Part shown: positions 34,669-47,719 of the stretch, in pieces | How the letters are laid out: each line of letters opens with the position of its first letter | Position numbering within the stretch: the stretch's first letter is position 1 | Assembly (NCBI RefSeq): GCF_000317305.3 | Contig: NC_023036.2 | Location: forward strand, 62,001 to 126,000 | Reading direction: 5' to 3' | Length of the DNA stretch: 64,000 nt | Source: Mycolicibacterium neoaurum VKM Ac-1815D | Lineage (GTDB): Bacteria; Actinomycetota; Actinomycetes; Mycobacteriales; Mycobacteriaceae | Notes under the pieces: generated by a model | The model's database searches: none | Told to the model about the DNA's origin: nothing | The model's input: only the letters and a program-made list of their open reading frames with translations | Position numbers and translations under genes: made by a program

Positions 34669-35566
34669 CGACGGTACCGATCAAGGCCAGGGCGAGCACC
34701 TGCAGCACCCGATCGCCAAGGGCGATCTCCTCGGGTTCGCCGGCGTGCCCGCCGTCGATGTCGACCGCATAGCGCAGGATCGCGATGGTGAACGGGATGA
34801 TCGAGATGGCCCACCACGATGCCGATCCGCCGTCGCGCTCGAAGGCGAACAGGGCATAGCACAGCACCACCGCGGTGGCGGCCAGCGTCCACACGAAGCG
34901 CAGGTATCCGCTGGTGTAGCTCTCCAGCGACTTGCGGATCTTGGCACCCGTGCGCTCGGCCAGTTGCAGCTCGGCGTACCGCTTACCGGCCGCCATGAAC
35001 AACGACCCGAAGGCCATCACCAGCAGGAACCACTGCGAGAGTTGAATTCCCGCGGCCACACCGCCCGCGATGGCCCGGATCAGGAACCCCGAGGACACGA
35101 TGCAGATGTCGATGACCGGCTGGTGTTTGAGCCCGAAACAGTAGGCCAGCTGGATGACGATGTAGACGCCGATCACCACGGCGAGGTTGGCCGAGACGAA
35201 CCAGGAGATGACCAGGGCGGCCACCCCGAGCACGACGGCCAGGATGTAGGCAAGGGATTCGGGAACCACACCGGCCGCGATCGGACGGAACCGTTTGGTG
35301 GGATGCGCCCGGTCGGCTTCCACGTCGCGTGCATCGTTGACCAGGTACACCGACGAGGCGGCCAGGCTGAACACCACGAAGGCCACCAGCACCTTGACCA
35401 GGACGTCGCGATAATCGTCGACGACGAACCGGTCATCGCCGAGGGCGGCCACCGGGGCGGCGAAAACCAAGACGTTCTTCACCCATTGACGCGGGCGCAG
35501 CGCCTTGACGATTCCCGCCGCCAGGTTCTTCGGCGGCGCGTGAGTCGGGTGCGGTTCTTCGCTCAC
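34646..35566 (-). CDS. ubiA: Decaprenyl-phosphate 5-phosphoribosyltransferase UbiA
   Basis: UbiA-fold prenyltransferase (Rv3806c) that joins PRPP to decaprenyl phosphate, the first committed step to DPA. The product has 306 residues and about nine membrane helices. The two Asp-rich motifs are NDARDVEADRAHPTKRFRP and the later DICIVSSGFLIRAIAGG. The GTG at 35566 overlaps the stop of the PAP2 gene by four bases and follows the pattern of the whole cluster. It is adjacent to the phosphatase thought to act on its product, so two consecutive steps of DPA synthesis are coupled. Confidence 0.95.
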   Translation of the reverse strand: MSEEPHPTHAPPKNLAAGIVKALRPRQWVKNVLVFAAPVAALGDDRFVVDDYRDVLVKVLVAFVVFSLAASSVYLVNDARDVEADRAHPTKRFRPIAAGVVPESLAYILAVVLGVAALVISWFVSANLAVVIGVYIVIQLAYCFGLKHQPVIDICIVSSGFLIRAIAGGVAAGIQLSQWFLLVMAFGSLFMAAGKRYAELQLAERTGAKIRKSLESYTSGYLRFVWTLAATAVVLCYALFAFERDGGSASWWAISIIPFTIAILRYAVDIDGGHAGEPEEIALGDRVLQVLALALIGTVGAAAYFS

Positions 35567-36099
35567 AGTCCTGATTCCTTTCGGCCCGCCGTGCGGTCCG
35601 CGACAGCGTCCACGGTTCTTGCGACAGCCGTGCCGACCACAACTCCGGTCAACACGTCGGTCGGGTAGTGCACGCCGAGGACCAGGCGCGACAGCGCCAT
35701 CGGCGGAATCAGCAGCCACGGCAACGGGAGTCCGGTGACGCGACCCAACAGGATGGCCGCGGCGGTGGTCGACGTGGCGTGTGCCGAGGGGAAACTCAGC
35801 TTGCTCGGGGTGCCGACGTTGACCGCGATGGCCGGATGGTGCGGACGTTTGCGCTTGACGACCCGCTTGATCACCACCGCGGCCGCGTGCGCGGCGAACG
35901 CGCCGATACCTGCGGTGAGCCAGGCGCGGCGGCGCTGTGGCTGCAGCACGGCTCCCAACACGGAGACGCCGACCCAACCCGCGCTGTGCTCACCGAAGTG
36001 CGAAAGGGTTCGCGCGGTCGCCAATACCCCGGGACGACCGGCCAACGCGGACTGAACCGCGACGAGCGCCGCCTCTTCGGGCGCCAGATCCGCAGCCAC
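35563..36099 (-). CDS. PAP2-family phosphatase (decaprenylphosphoryl-5-phosphoribose phosphatase candidate)
   Basis: Homologue of Rv3807c, proposed to dephosphorylate decaprenylphosphoryl-5-phosphoribose before DprE1/DprE2 act. The 178-residue membrane protein has the three PAP2 signature motifs: KRVVKRKRPHHP, PSAHATSTT (the usual PSGH with Ala for Gly) and SRLVLGVHYPTD. The GTG at 36099 begins one base after the glfT2 stop, and the 3' end overlaps ubiA. The position between glfT2 and ubiA supports the role; activity is inferred from the family and its place in the pathway. Confidence 0.9.
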   Translation of the reverse strand: MAADLAPEEAALVAVQSALAGRPGVLATARTLSHFGEHSAGWVGVSVLGAVLQPQRRRAWLTAGIGAFAAHAAAVVIKRVVKRKRPHHPAIAVNVGTPSKLSFPSAHATSTTAAAILLGRVTGLPLPWLLIPPMALSRLVLGVHYPTDVLTGVVVGTAVARTVDAVADRTAGRKESGL

Positions 36100-36100
36100 C

Positions 36101-40517
<4,417 letters not shown>

Positions 40518-40541
40518 TCGGCCCGCAAAGCCTGTCACCTG

Positions 40542-40580
40542 ACGGCACCGCAGAAGCCAGCGTGGGCTCTGCGGTGCCGT
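40542..40580 (+). terminator. Strong hairpin terminator after erp
   Basis: ACGGCACCGCAG (40542-40553) pairs perfectly with CTGCGGTGCCGT (40569-40580). The loop can extend the stem with AGCC/GGCT. It starts 24 bases after the erp stop. There is no T-run, which is usual in mycobacteria. Confidence 0.8.
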
Positions 40581-40596
40581 TATGTGCAGGCGTGTC

Positions 40597-40629
40597 GCAA
40601 CACTGGTAACACCAAGCACATACGTAACA
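40597..40629 (+). promoter_or_regulatory. Spaced direct repeats upstream of the amidase gene
   Basis: GCAACA (40597), GTAACA (40606) and GTAACA (40624) begin 9 and 18 bases apart, directly before the GTG at 40637. Evenly spaced hexamers like these are typical of response-regulator sites; MtrA, which controls wall hydrolases in actinobacteria, is one candidate. The assignment is speculative. Confidence 0.25.
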
Positions 40630-40636
40630 TCTGCTT

Positions 40637-42229
40637 GTGCCGCGTCGCCGTCCAACACCGTCGCTACTGCTGTCCGCAGTGCTCGGTACGGTCGCGATCC
40701 TGCCGTGGGCCATCACCGGCCTCCCCGGGGACGATGCAGCCACGAAAACACCGGCGACCGCCATCACCCAACAACCGCTACGCGATCTGGGTACCGGTGA
40801 GACGATTCGCGAGATCCGGCAAGACGCCCCGTTTTCGCTGGTGGCGCTGACGGCAGAGGATCTCGAGGGCACCAGCGCCCGGGTCCGGGCGCAACGCGCC
40901 GACGGCAGCTGGGGCCCCTGGTACACCGCCGAAGCGCTCGACGGTATCGGCCCCGACGCACAGGCCACGCACGGTACCGAACCGGTTTTCGTCGGCCGGA
41001 CCCATGCGGTGCAGATCGCGGTCACCCACACTCCCGCGCCGGAGCCGAAACCGGCGCCGGACCTGGGCTACATCCCGGCCAACGTCGCACACCCACTGCC
41101 GCAGAACGTCAACGCCGTCCTCATCAGCCCGCCCGAGGCGCCGGTCGACATCCAGATCCCGCCGCCCGCGGCGGTCACCGTGCCGGGCCAGGCGCCGCAG
41201 ATCATCTCGCGGGCGCAGTGGGGAGCCGACGAGTCGCTACGCTGCGGCGCACCCATCTATGACCGCGGTATCCGCGCCGGGGTGGTGCACCACACCGCGG
41301 GCAGCAACGACTACACACCGGAGGATTCCGCCGCGATCGTCCGGTCGATCTACGAGTACCACGCCCGCACGCTGGGCTGGTGCGATATGGCCTACAACGC
41401 GCTGGTCGACCGGTACGGGCAGGTCTTCGAGGGGCGCGCCGGCGGGATGGACCGCGCCGTGCAGGGCGCCCACACCGGCGGATTCAACACCGATACCTGG
41501 GGTGTGGCGATGATCGGCGATTTCAACGCCGAACCGCCGACACCGATCCAGCTGCGCACCACCGGGCGACTGCTGGGGTGGCGACTGGGCCTGGATCGGG
41601 TTGACCCGCGCGGCACCGTCGCGCTGACCTCTGCGGGCGGCAGCTTCACCCTGTTCCCGCGCGGCGCCACACCGACCCTGCCCACAATCTTCACCCACCG
41701 CGACGTCGGCAACACCGAATGCCCCGGAGCCGCCGCCTACGCCCAGATGGGATTGCTGCGCGATATCGCGGCACGTTTCAATGCCCCACCCGGACAACAG
41801 GATCTGGTCGACGCACTACGTGGCGGCGCCATCTTCGCCAAATGGCAGTCCGAGGGCAGCGAGAAGGGACCGCTGGGCATGCCGACCTCGCCGGAGTCCT
41901 CCGGCTTCGGAACCGCCCGTTACGCCACCTTCGACCACGGAGCGATGTACTGGTCCCCCGAATCGGGCGCCCAGCCGGTCACCGGCGCCATCTACGATGC
42001 TTGGGGCACACTGGGATTCGAACGCGGTGCGCTGGGCCTGCCGACCAGCGGCGAGATCGAGGAACCGCTGTGGATCAAACAGAACTTCCAGCACGGAACG
42101 CTGAACTTCGACCGTGAGAACGGCACCGTCACCCGGGTCATCGACGGTGTCCCCCACGAAGTTCCGGCCACCGAGCATTCACCGGTACAGCTGGAGCGAT
42201 TCACCCCGATCAGCGCCGGAAAGCTATAA
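40637..42229 (+). CDS. Secreted N-acetylmuramoyl-L-alanine amidase (PGRP domain) with LGFP repeats
   Basis: Homologue of Rv3811, a peptidoglycan hydrolase that cuts the bond between N-acetylmuramic acid and the stem peptide. The 530-residue protein has a signal peptide (about 1-31) and an N-terminal domain with DGSWGPWYTAE. The amidase/PGRP domain (about 195-385) starts at IISRAQWGADESLRC and has zinc ligands in VVHHTAGSNDY and THRDVGNTECPG. LGFP-type repeats at the C-terminus include KGPLGMPTSPE and RGALGLPTSGEI, which bind the envelope. The GTG at 40637 begins a basic signal peptide. It follows erp and its terminator, so probably has its own promoter. The stop overlaps that of the convergent HAD gene. 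Confidence 0.93.
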   Translation: MPRRRPTPSLLLSAVLGTVAILPWAITGLPGDDAATKTPATAITQQPLRDLGTGETIREIRQDAPFSLVALTAEDLEGTSARVRAQRADGSWGPWYTAEALDGIGPDAQATHGTEPVFVGRTHAVQIAVTHTPAPEPKPAPDLGYIPANVAHPLPQNVNAVLISPPEAPVDIQIPPPAAVTVPGQAPQIISRAQWGADESLRCGAPIYDRGIRAGVVHHTAGSNDYTPEDSAAIVRSIYEYHARTLGWCDMAYNALVDRYGQVFEGRAGGMDRAVQGAHTGGFNTDTWGVAMIGDFNAEPPTPIQLRTTGRLLGWRLGLDRVDPRGTVALTSAGGSFTLFPRGATPTLPTIFTHRDVGNTECPGAAAYAQMGLLRDIAARFNAPPGQQDLVDALRGGAIFAKWQSEGSEKGPLGMPTSPESSGFGTARYATFDHGAMYWSPESGAQPVTGAIYDAWGTLGFERGALGLPTSGEIEEPLWIKQNFQHGTLNFDRENGTVTRVIDGVPHEVPATEHSPVQLERFTPISAGKL

Positions 42230-43045
42230 CCACCAGCGTTCCAGGACGCGGGCCAGCCCGTCTTCGGTGTTGGGGGTTGTGACTTCGTCGGCCGCCGCCT
42301 TGGCGTCTGGATGCGCGTTACCCATCGCCACCCCGAGACCGGCCCACTGCAACATCGGGATGTCATTGGGCATATCGCCGAAGGTGATGATGTCGCCTGC
42401 CGCGATTCCCAGCGGTCCGGCCACCTCGGCGACACCGGTGGCCTTGCTCAGACCGCTCGGAAGCACCTCGATCAGGCCGTTGTTCGTCGAGTACGTCAGG
42501 TCACCCTCGCCGCCGACATACGGTGCCAGCGCCTCAGCCATGTCCCCCGACTGCGCGCCGGCCTTACGGATCAGCAGTTTGACCGCGGGCGCGCTGAGCA
42601 GATCCTCAAGAGACACCTCGGTGTTGTCCGGGTTCAACCAGGCGTGCTCGTAACCGGGAGAGCTGACGAACTGCGGGGTCGCCGCATCGTGGGCACTGCG
42701 CCCCACCCGCTCGACGGCCAGACCGGCGCCGGGGATCACCTTTGCCGCGATATCGGCCAGCCGCGCCAGCGCCTCGACCGACAGCGTGCGTGCCGAGAGG
42801 ATGCGATCGGTGGCCGGGTCGTAGATCACCGAACCGTTGGCGCACACCGACATCGGCGCGAAACCGAGCTGCTCGACGACCGGCGGGATCCAGCGCGGCG
42901 GCCGGCCGGTGGCCAGCACGAACCGCACGCCGGCATCGACCGCCGCACGGACCGCGGCGGCCGTGCGCGGGGTCACCCGTTCGTGCTGGTCGAGCAGCGT
43001 GCCGTCGACATCGGTGGCGATCAGGGCGGGCAGCATCACCGGCAC
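42224..43045 (-). CDS. HAD-superfamily (Cof-type) hydrolase
   Basis: Homologue of Rv3813c. The 273-residue protein has the four HAD motifs of the Cof/IIB class: DVDGTLLD near the N-terminus, LATGRPPR, a later Lys in VKLLIRKAGAQ, and TFGDMPNDIPMLQWAG. The large cap between motifs II and III fits sugar-phosphate or nucleotide-related phosphatases; the substrate is not known. Two starts are close: GTG at 43045 and ATG at 43036; both give a full domain. It converges with the amidase gene, sharing six bases at the 3' ends, and is 108 bases from the acyltransferase gene. Confidence 0.88.
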   Translation of the reverse strand: MPVMLPALIATDVDGTLLDQHERVTPRTAAAVRAAVDAGVRFVLATGRPPRWIPPVVEQLGFAPMSVCANGSVIYDPATDRILSARTLSVEALARLADIAAKVIPGAGLAVERVGRSAHDAATPQFVSSPGYEHAWLNPDNTEVSLEDLLSAPAVKLLIRKAGAQSGDMAEALAPYVGGEGDLTYSTNNGLIEVLPSGLSKATGVAEVAGPLGIAAGDIITFGDMPNDIPMLQWAGLGVAMGNAHPDAKAAADEVTTPNTEDGLARVLERWWL

Positions 43046-43153
43046 CCCGCCCGACCCGCGACGGGGCGTGGGTGAGACGGGTGGTCTCGGTGCAACACAG
43101 CGGTCATCGCCATCCTCAAAACTCGAACGTCATAGGTGGGAATGCGGGCTTCC

Positions 43154-43927
43154 CTACTCCGGCGACTCACCGCGTTGCCGCGCCGCGCGCCGGGCCGCCT
43201 TCTCGGCAGCTTCCTCCATGTCCATCCGGTCGGCCTCGGCCAAGGTCGGGGCGCCGCCGCCCAGCCGATGCGGCACCCAGAACTCGCCGGGCGGATGCGG
43301 ACCGTAGTCATCCTGAACCTGCTCGAGCAGATGCTGCATGCGGTGCCGCAACAACGCCGTGAGCTCGGTCGGCGGCAACGTCGGGTAGATCGGCTCCCCC
43401 ACCGCGACCGAGATCGGCACCTTGGGCCTGCGCATGTTCTTGGGATGCCCCTTGGTCCAGATGCGCTGGGCTCCCCAGACGATGTGCGGGATGATCGGCA
43501 CATCGGCGTCGATGGCCATCCGGGCCGCACCCGACTTCAGCGCCTTGATCTCGAAGCTGCGGCTGATGGTGGCCTCCGGGTAGACGCCCACCAGTTCACC
43601 GGCCCGCAGCGCCGCACAGGCCGCCGTGAAGGAGTCGGCCCCGCTGTCCCTGTCGACTTCGATATGGCGCAGCTTGCGCATGATGGGTCCGCCGATCTTG
43701 TGATCGAAGACCTCTTTCTTGGCCATGAAGCGCACCTTCCGGCCGCGCCCCTGTTTGTAGGCGGGCAGACCGGCGAAGGTGAAATCGAAGTAGCTGGTGT
43801 GGTTGACCGCAATCACCGCACCACCGGTGACCGGCAGGTTCTCCACCCCGGTGACAGTGAACTTCAAGCCCTGCAACCGCCACACCAGGCGGGCGGCTTG
43901 AATGACAGTCCCGTATACCGGCTCCAC
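43154..43927 (-). CDS. PlsC-type 1-acylglycerol-3-phosphate acyltransferase
   Basis: Homologue of the Rv3814c-Rv3816c acyltransferase group; only one copy occurs here against three in M. tuberculosis. The 257-residue protein has the PlsC motifs: AVNHTSYFDFTFAG (NHxxxxD catalytic pair), GGPIMRKLRHIEVDR, and VYPEATISRSFEIKALKSGAARMA. The C-terminus is charged and helical (DMEEAAEKAARRAARQRGE). The GTG at 43927 (MEPVYGTV) matches the start usual for Rv3816c; the frame is open for 29 more codons. Likely works in phospholipid or triacylglycerol synthesis on the inner face of the membrane. It is divergent from the Rieske gene with a 98-base gap. Confidence 0.88.
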   Translation of the reverse strand: MEPVYGTVIQAARLVWRLQGLKFTVTGVENLPVTGGAVIAVNHTSYFDFTFAGLPAYKQGRGRKVRFMAKKEVFDHKIGGPIMRKLRHIEVDRDSGADSFTAACAALRAGELVGVYPEATISRSFEIKALKSGAARMAIDADVPIIPHIVWGAQRIWTKGHPKNMRRPKVPISVAVGEPIYPTLPPTELTALLRHRMQHLLEQVQDDYGPHPPGEFWVPHRLGGGAPTLAEADRMDMEEAAEKAARRAARQRGESPE

Positions 43928-44025
43928 GGGAGTAAGCGTAGCCACTCGCTGTGCGCCGAGGCGGAAGAGCATCCGCGCTGGCGGTAAACTCGTCATCGGG
44001 CAACAGACCACCAAAGGGGCTATAC

Positions 44026-45570
44026 GTGCAGGTCACAAGCATCGGACACGCCGGTTTCCGGATCGAGACGGAGGCAGGCAGCATCCTGTGCGACCCCTGG
44101 GTCAACCCCGCCTATTTCGCCTCGTGGTTTCCCTTCCCGGACAACTCCGGCCTGGACTGGGACACCCTCGGCGACTGCGACTATCTCTACGTCAGCCATC
44201 TGCACAAGGACCACTTCGATCCGGCCTTGTTGCGCGCGCACGTCAACAAGGACGCCACCGTGCTGCTGCCCGACTACCCGGTGCCGGATCTGCGCCGGGA
44301 GCTCGAAGCCCTGGGCTTTCACACCTTCTTCGAGACCACCGACTCGGTCAAACACCGCGTCAGCGGTCCCAAGGGTGACCTCGACGTGATGATCATCGCG
44401 CTGCGGGCACCTGCCGACGGCCCGATCGGCGACTCCGGTCTGGTGGTATCCGACGGCACCACGACCGCTTTCAACATGAACGACGCCCGGCCCATCGACC
44501 TGGATGTCCTGGTGTCCGAATTCGGCCACATCGACGTGCACATGCTGCAGTACTCCGGGGCCATCTGGTACCCGATGGTCTACGACATGCCCGCACGCGC
44601 CAAGGAGGCCTTCGGCGTCCAGAAACGACAGCGGCAGATGGATCGTTGTCGCCAGTACATCGCACAGGTGGGAGCCAGCTGGGTGGTGCCCTCGGCCGGG
44701 CCGCCGTGCTTCCTGGACCCGGAACTGCGCGATCTCAACGACGACCATGGCGATCCCGCCAACATCTTCCCCGACCAGATGGTCTTCCTCGACCAGATGA
44801 AGAGCCACGGACACAACGGCGGCCTGCTGATGGTTCCCGGCTCGACAGCCGATTTCACCGGCTCGGAACTGAATTCGTTGACCCACCCCATCGACGATCC
44901 CGAGTCGGTGTTCACCACTGGCAAGGCCGACTACATCGAGGCCTACGCCCAGCGCCAGGCCCCCGTTCTGGCGGCAGAGAAGGCGTCCTGGGCGCCGGCC
45001 GAGGGCGAGCCGCTGCTGGAACCGTTGCGCGCGCTGTTCGAGCCGATCATGCTGGCTTCCGATCAGATCTGCGACGGCATCGGCTATCCGGTGGAACTGC
45101 GCATCGGCCCGGAGACCGTAGTGATCGATTTCCCCAAACGTGCTGTGCGCGAAGCGATTCCGGACGAGAAATTCCGTTACGGATTCGCGATCGCACCGGA
45201 GCTGGTGCGCACCGTCGTCCGCGACAACGAACCGGACTGGGTGAACACGATCTTCCTGTCCACCCGGTTCCAGGCGTGGCGGGTCGGCGGATACAACGAG
45301 TATCTGTACACATTCTTCAAATGCCTCACCGATGAGCGCATCGCCTACGCCGACGGTTGGTTCGCCGAGGCGCACGATGACAGCGCCTCGACCACCCTTG
45401 CGGGCTGGGAGATCCAGCGGCGCTGCCCGCACCTCAAGGCCGATCTGTCCAAGTTCGGTGTGATCGAGGGCAACACGCTGACCTGCAATCTGCACGGCTG
45501 GCAGTGGAACCTGGAGAGCGGCCGCTGCCTGACCGCCAAGGGCCACCCCCTGCGAACCGCGCGGTTATGA
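44026..45570 (+). CDS. Metallo-beta-lactamase fold / Rieske [2Fe-2S] fusion protein
   Basis: Homologue of Rv3818. The 514-residue protein joins two domains. The N-terminal UlaG-like metallo-beta-lactamase domain begins IGHAGFRIETEAGSILCDPW and has the motif VSHLHKDHFD. The C-terminal Rieske domain has cluster ligands C467-P-H469 (RRCPHLKADL) and C487-N-L-H490 (TCNLHGWQWN). The combination resembles CMP-N-acetylneuraminate hydroxylase-type proteins, which use a Rieske centre, but the substrate in mycobacteria is unknown. The GTG at 44026 has AAAGGGG six bases upstream, which fixes the start. Its stop overlaps the ATG of the next gene. Confidence 0.88.
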   Translation: MQVTSIGHAGFRIETEAGSILCDPWVNPAYFASWFPFPDNSGLDWDTLGDCDYLYVSHLHKDHFDPALLRAHVNKDATVLLPDYPVPDLRRELEALGFHTFFETTDSVKHRVSGPKGDLDVMIIALRAPADGPIGDSGLVVSDGTTTAFNMNDARPIDLDVLVSEFGHIDVHMLQYSGAIWYPMVYDMPARAKEAFGVQKRQRQMDRCRQYIAQVGASWVVPSAGPPCFLDPELRDLNDDHGDPANIFPDQMVFLDQMKSHGHNGGLLMVPGSTADFTGSELNSLTHPIDDPESVFTTGKADYIEAYAQRQAPVLAAEKASWAPAEGEPLLEPLRALFEPIMLASDQICDGIGYPVELRIGPETVVIDFPKRAVREAIPDEKFRYGFAIAPELVRTVVRDNEPDWVNTIFLSTRFQAWRVGGYNEYLYTFFKCLTDERIAYADGWFAEAHDDSASTTLAGWEIQRRCPHLKADLSKFGVIEGNTLTCNLHGWQWNLESGRCLTAKGHPLRTARL

Positions 45571-45911
45571 CCGCGCCGCAGTCGGTGTCCCCGGTCTACG
45601 ACGACGGCATGGTGCTGCTGGATCGTCAGGCGATCACCTTGCGGCGCTACCACTTCCCGTCGGGAACCTCGAAGGTGATCCCGCTGCGGGCCGTGCGCTC
45701 CTACCGGGCCGAATCCCTCGGCCTCATCACCGAGCGTTTCCGGATCTGGGGAAGCACCGACCCGCGTCGGTGGATGCCGCTGGACATCTGGCGACCCATC
45801 AAGTCCACCCTGGTGATCCTGGATGTGCCGGGCACCCAACCCGCGCCGGCGTTCACACCGTTGCGCCCGGGCGAGTTCGTCAGCATCCTCGACGAACTGC
45901 TCGGCGGCTAG
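45567..45911 (+). CDS. Hypothetical protein, possible PH-like fold
   Basis: A 114-residue soluble protein without signal peptide or membrane helix. It alternates short beta-like stretches (GMVLLDRQAITLRRYHF, SKVIPLRAVRSYRAE, RFRIWGSTDPRRWMPLDIWR, STLVILDVPG) and ends with a helix (GEFVSILDELLGG). This is the layout of small bacterial pleckstrin-homology-like proteins; no catalytic motif is seen. The ATG lies inside the stop of the Rieske fusion gene (ATGA), so it is translationally coupled to it and may serve it. Its stop overlaps the stop of the convergent MOSC gene. Confidence 0.72.
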   Translation: MTAPQSVSPVYDDGMVLLDRQAITLRRYHFPSGTSKVIPLRAVRSYRAESLGLITERFRIWGSTDPRRWMPLDIWRPIKSTLVILDVPGTQPAPAFTPLRPGEFVSILDELLGG

Positions 45912-46909
45912 CGCACCCGCATCACCGTCTGCTCCAGCAGCCACTGCCCGGCCCTGGTGGCCGACCGGGTGACACTCATGGTCGCCCGCTGCACCGCAGT
46001 GGGCGGTTCGGCGGCTCGCACGCGCACCTCGTCGCCGACGCTCAGCACACCGGGAGTCCGCACGTCGATGTACACCCCGAGGAATCGGTCGGTGCGCTCG
46101 GCCAGCGCCCGGGTGATGGTCCTGTCCAGTTCGATACCGGGTTGCGGACGGGTCGGCACGACACACCGGATGGTCGGCATGGTCACCTTGAGCCGGGCCG
46201 ATCCGATGCTCAGTTCGCCACCCACCCAGTCAGATTCGGGGAACGAGCGTTCCTTGCCGGCGAGGTCGATCAGCACGTTCGGACGGAACCTGCGCACATC
46301 GAGCACCTCGGCACCGACGGTGAGGTTCCGCAGACTGGCGGTGCTCATCAGATGCAGCGGGGCGAGGTCGACGAAGGTGCCCGGCGGCGTGGAGTAGCGG
46401 GCCAGGGTGATGATGTCTTTGGCCGGGAACACCGAGGTGTCCGGCAGCGGTTCACCGTCGGCGAGCCCGAAATCCTTGCGCACCTGCTCGGGACGATAGT
46501 TGTCCAGCGAATCGACCATCTTCATCCGGTGGGCACTGGTATCCCCGACCGGCGGAAGGGCGGTCAACCGAACCCGGCGACCCGCCAGCTCCGAGAGTGC
46601 CGCGTGGATCCCCGGATCGTCGCTGGTCAGCTCGCGCCCGTCGGGAAAGGTCACGGCCACCGCGGGGACACGGCCGGGGCCGGCCTGCTCATCCGGCTCG
46701 GCGAGATAGCGTGCGGTGCAACCCAACAGCGCGGGGATGCGACGGGCCGACGCCGTCACGCCCTTGTCGACATCGCGGACGGCCCACAATCGGTCGGCAT
46801 GCACGCCGCGCGCGTCGACGGCCACTCGATCCACCTGGCAGCCGCCCATCGACTTGACCGGAAAGCGCCACAGCTCGGCCACTTTGGGCGCAGCGGGCTG
46901 GACGGTCAC
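45908..46909 (-). CDS. MOSC-domain molybdenum-cofactor sulphurase-like protein
   Basis: A 333-residue protein with an N-terminal beta-barrel MOSC_N domain (VAELWRFPVKSMGGCQVDRV, DRLWAVRDVDKG) and a C-terminal MOSC domain. The MOSC domain includes RFRPNVLIDL, FPESDWVGGELSIG and MPTIRCVVPTRPQPG, where the Cys is the expected molybdenum ligand of mARC-type proteins. Members bind molybdenum cofactor and either transfer sulphur or reduce N-hydroxylated compounds; redox partners are not adjacent. It lies six bases downstream of the DUF5718-like gene on the same strand and converges with the PH-like gene. Confidence 0.85.
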   Translation of the reverse strand: MTVQPAAPKVAELWRFPVKSMGGCQVDRVAVDARGVHADRLWAVRDVDKGVTASARRIPALLGCTARYLAEPDEQAGPGRVPAVAVTFPDGRELTSDDPGIHAALSELAGRRVRLTALPPVGDTSAHRMKMVDSLDNYRPEQVRKDFGLADGEPLPDTSVFPAKDIITLARYSTPPGTFVDLAPLHLMSTASLRNLTVGAEVLDVRRFRPNVLIDLAGKERSFPESDWVGGELSIGSARLKVTMPTIRCVVPTRPQPGIELDRTITRALAERTDRFLGVYIDVRTPGVLSVGDEVRVRAAEPPTAVQRATMSVTRSATRAGQWLLEQTVMRVR

Positions 46910-46915
46910 CGCGAC

Positions 46916-47719
46916 CTATCCCGAAACCGTCTGGCGCAGTTCGGATACGGCGTCGGACGCGGTGTCATAGACGCGCACCACGGCCTGATCACCCGCGGTC
47001 AGGTACGTCGACTCACCCAGCGCGGTGTACTTGGTGGCCCCGATGCCGATCAGCACGTTCTCCGGATGTCCGGAGGCCACCATGAGCGCGCCGACGTCCT
47101 CCAGCGGGGTGTCCTCCGAACCCTTCTGGTTGGCCAGCCGTTCGGTGATCCAGTCCAGCAGGACCTCGCCGTAATAGGAGTAGCCCAGCAGCGGGCTGTC
47201 GACTCCGTACTCCCGCTCCTGACCGTCGGCACCGCGTAGGAAGCACACCAACCGCAGGGTGGCTGTGGGACCGTCGGGGGTGAGATCACTGATGTCGTAG
47301 AACCGCCGCGCCACACCCTTGGATGCCGGGCCCCAGTTCTTCTTGTCGCTGATCTTGCGGGCACCGGGGCGTCGGATCGAGCAGTCGTTGAACGCGCCGA
47401 GCGCGAACGGTTCCAGACTGGCGACGGTGTCGCCGTTCCAGTGCACCCGACAGGCCAGGCCCACCTCGGGCTCGATCTGCAGGTTCAGCGGTTCGTCGCT
47501 GGCCGGCAATGTGATGGAGTCGTGCGAGAGCGGGAACTCACCGAGGAAACCGTCGGCCCCCGGGGCGTACCACGGGAAGATCCCCTTGGGCGCGGCGCCG
47601 TGGCTCTGCACATTCGCGAAATCGACTGCCTCGCCGGCTTGTTCGAGATGCCCGGCGAAGTTGCCCGCCACCCCGAAGCCGAACCACGAGCGCAGCTCCT
47701 CGATATCGATGTCGATCAC
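46916..47719 (-). CDS. DUF5718-like hypothetical protein
   Basis: A 267-residue cytoplasmic protein. The N-terminus reads [25 protein letters not shown], followed by [22 protein letters not shown] and [21 protein letters not shown], and a long C-terminal part with [19 protein letters not shown] associate this pattern with DUF5718; parts recall the fumarylacetoacetate-hydrolase fold ([20 protein letters not shown]), which may point to a related C-C bond hydrolase. The GTG at 47719 overlaps the stop of serS by four bases. Function is unknown. Confidence 0.72.
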   Translation of the reverse strand: MIDIDIEELRSWFGFGVAGNFAGHLEQAGEAVDFANVQSHGAAPKGIFPWYAPGADGFLGEFPLSHDSITLPASDEPLNLQIEPEVGLACRVHWNGDTVASLEPFALGAFNDCSIRRPGARKISDKKNWGPASKGVARRFYDISDLTPDGPTATLRLVCFLRGADGQEREYGVDSPLLGYSYYGEVLLDWITERLANQKGSEDTPLEDVGALMVASGHPENVLIGIGATKYTALGESTYLTAGDQAVVRVYDTASDAVSELRQTVSG

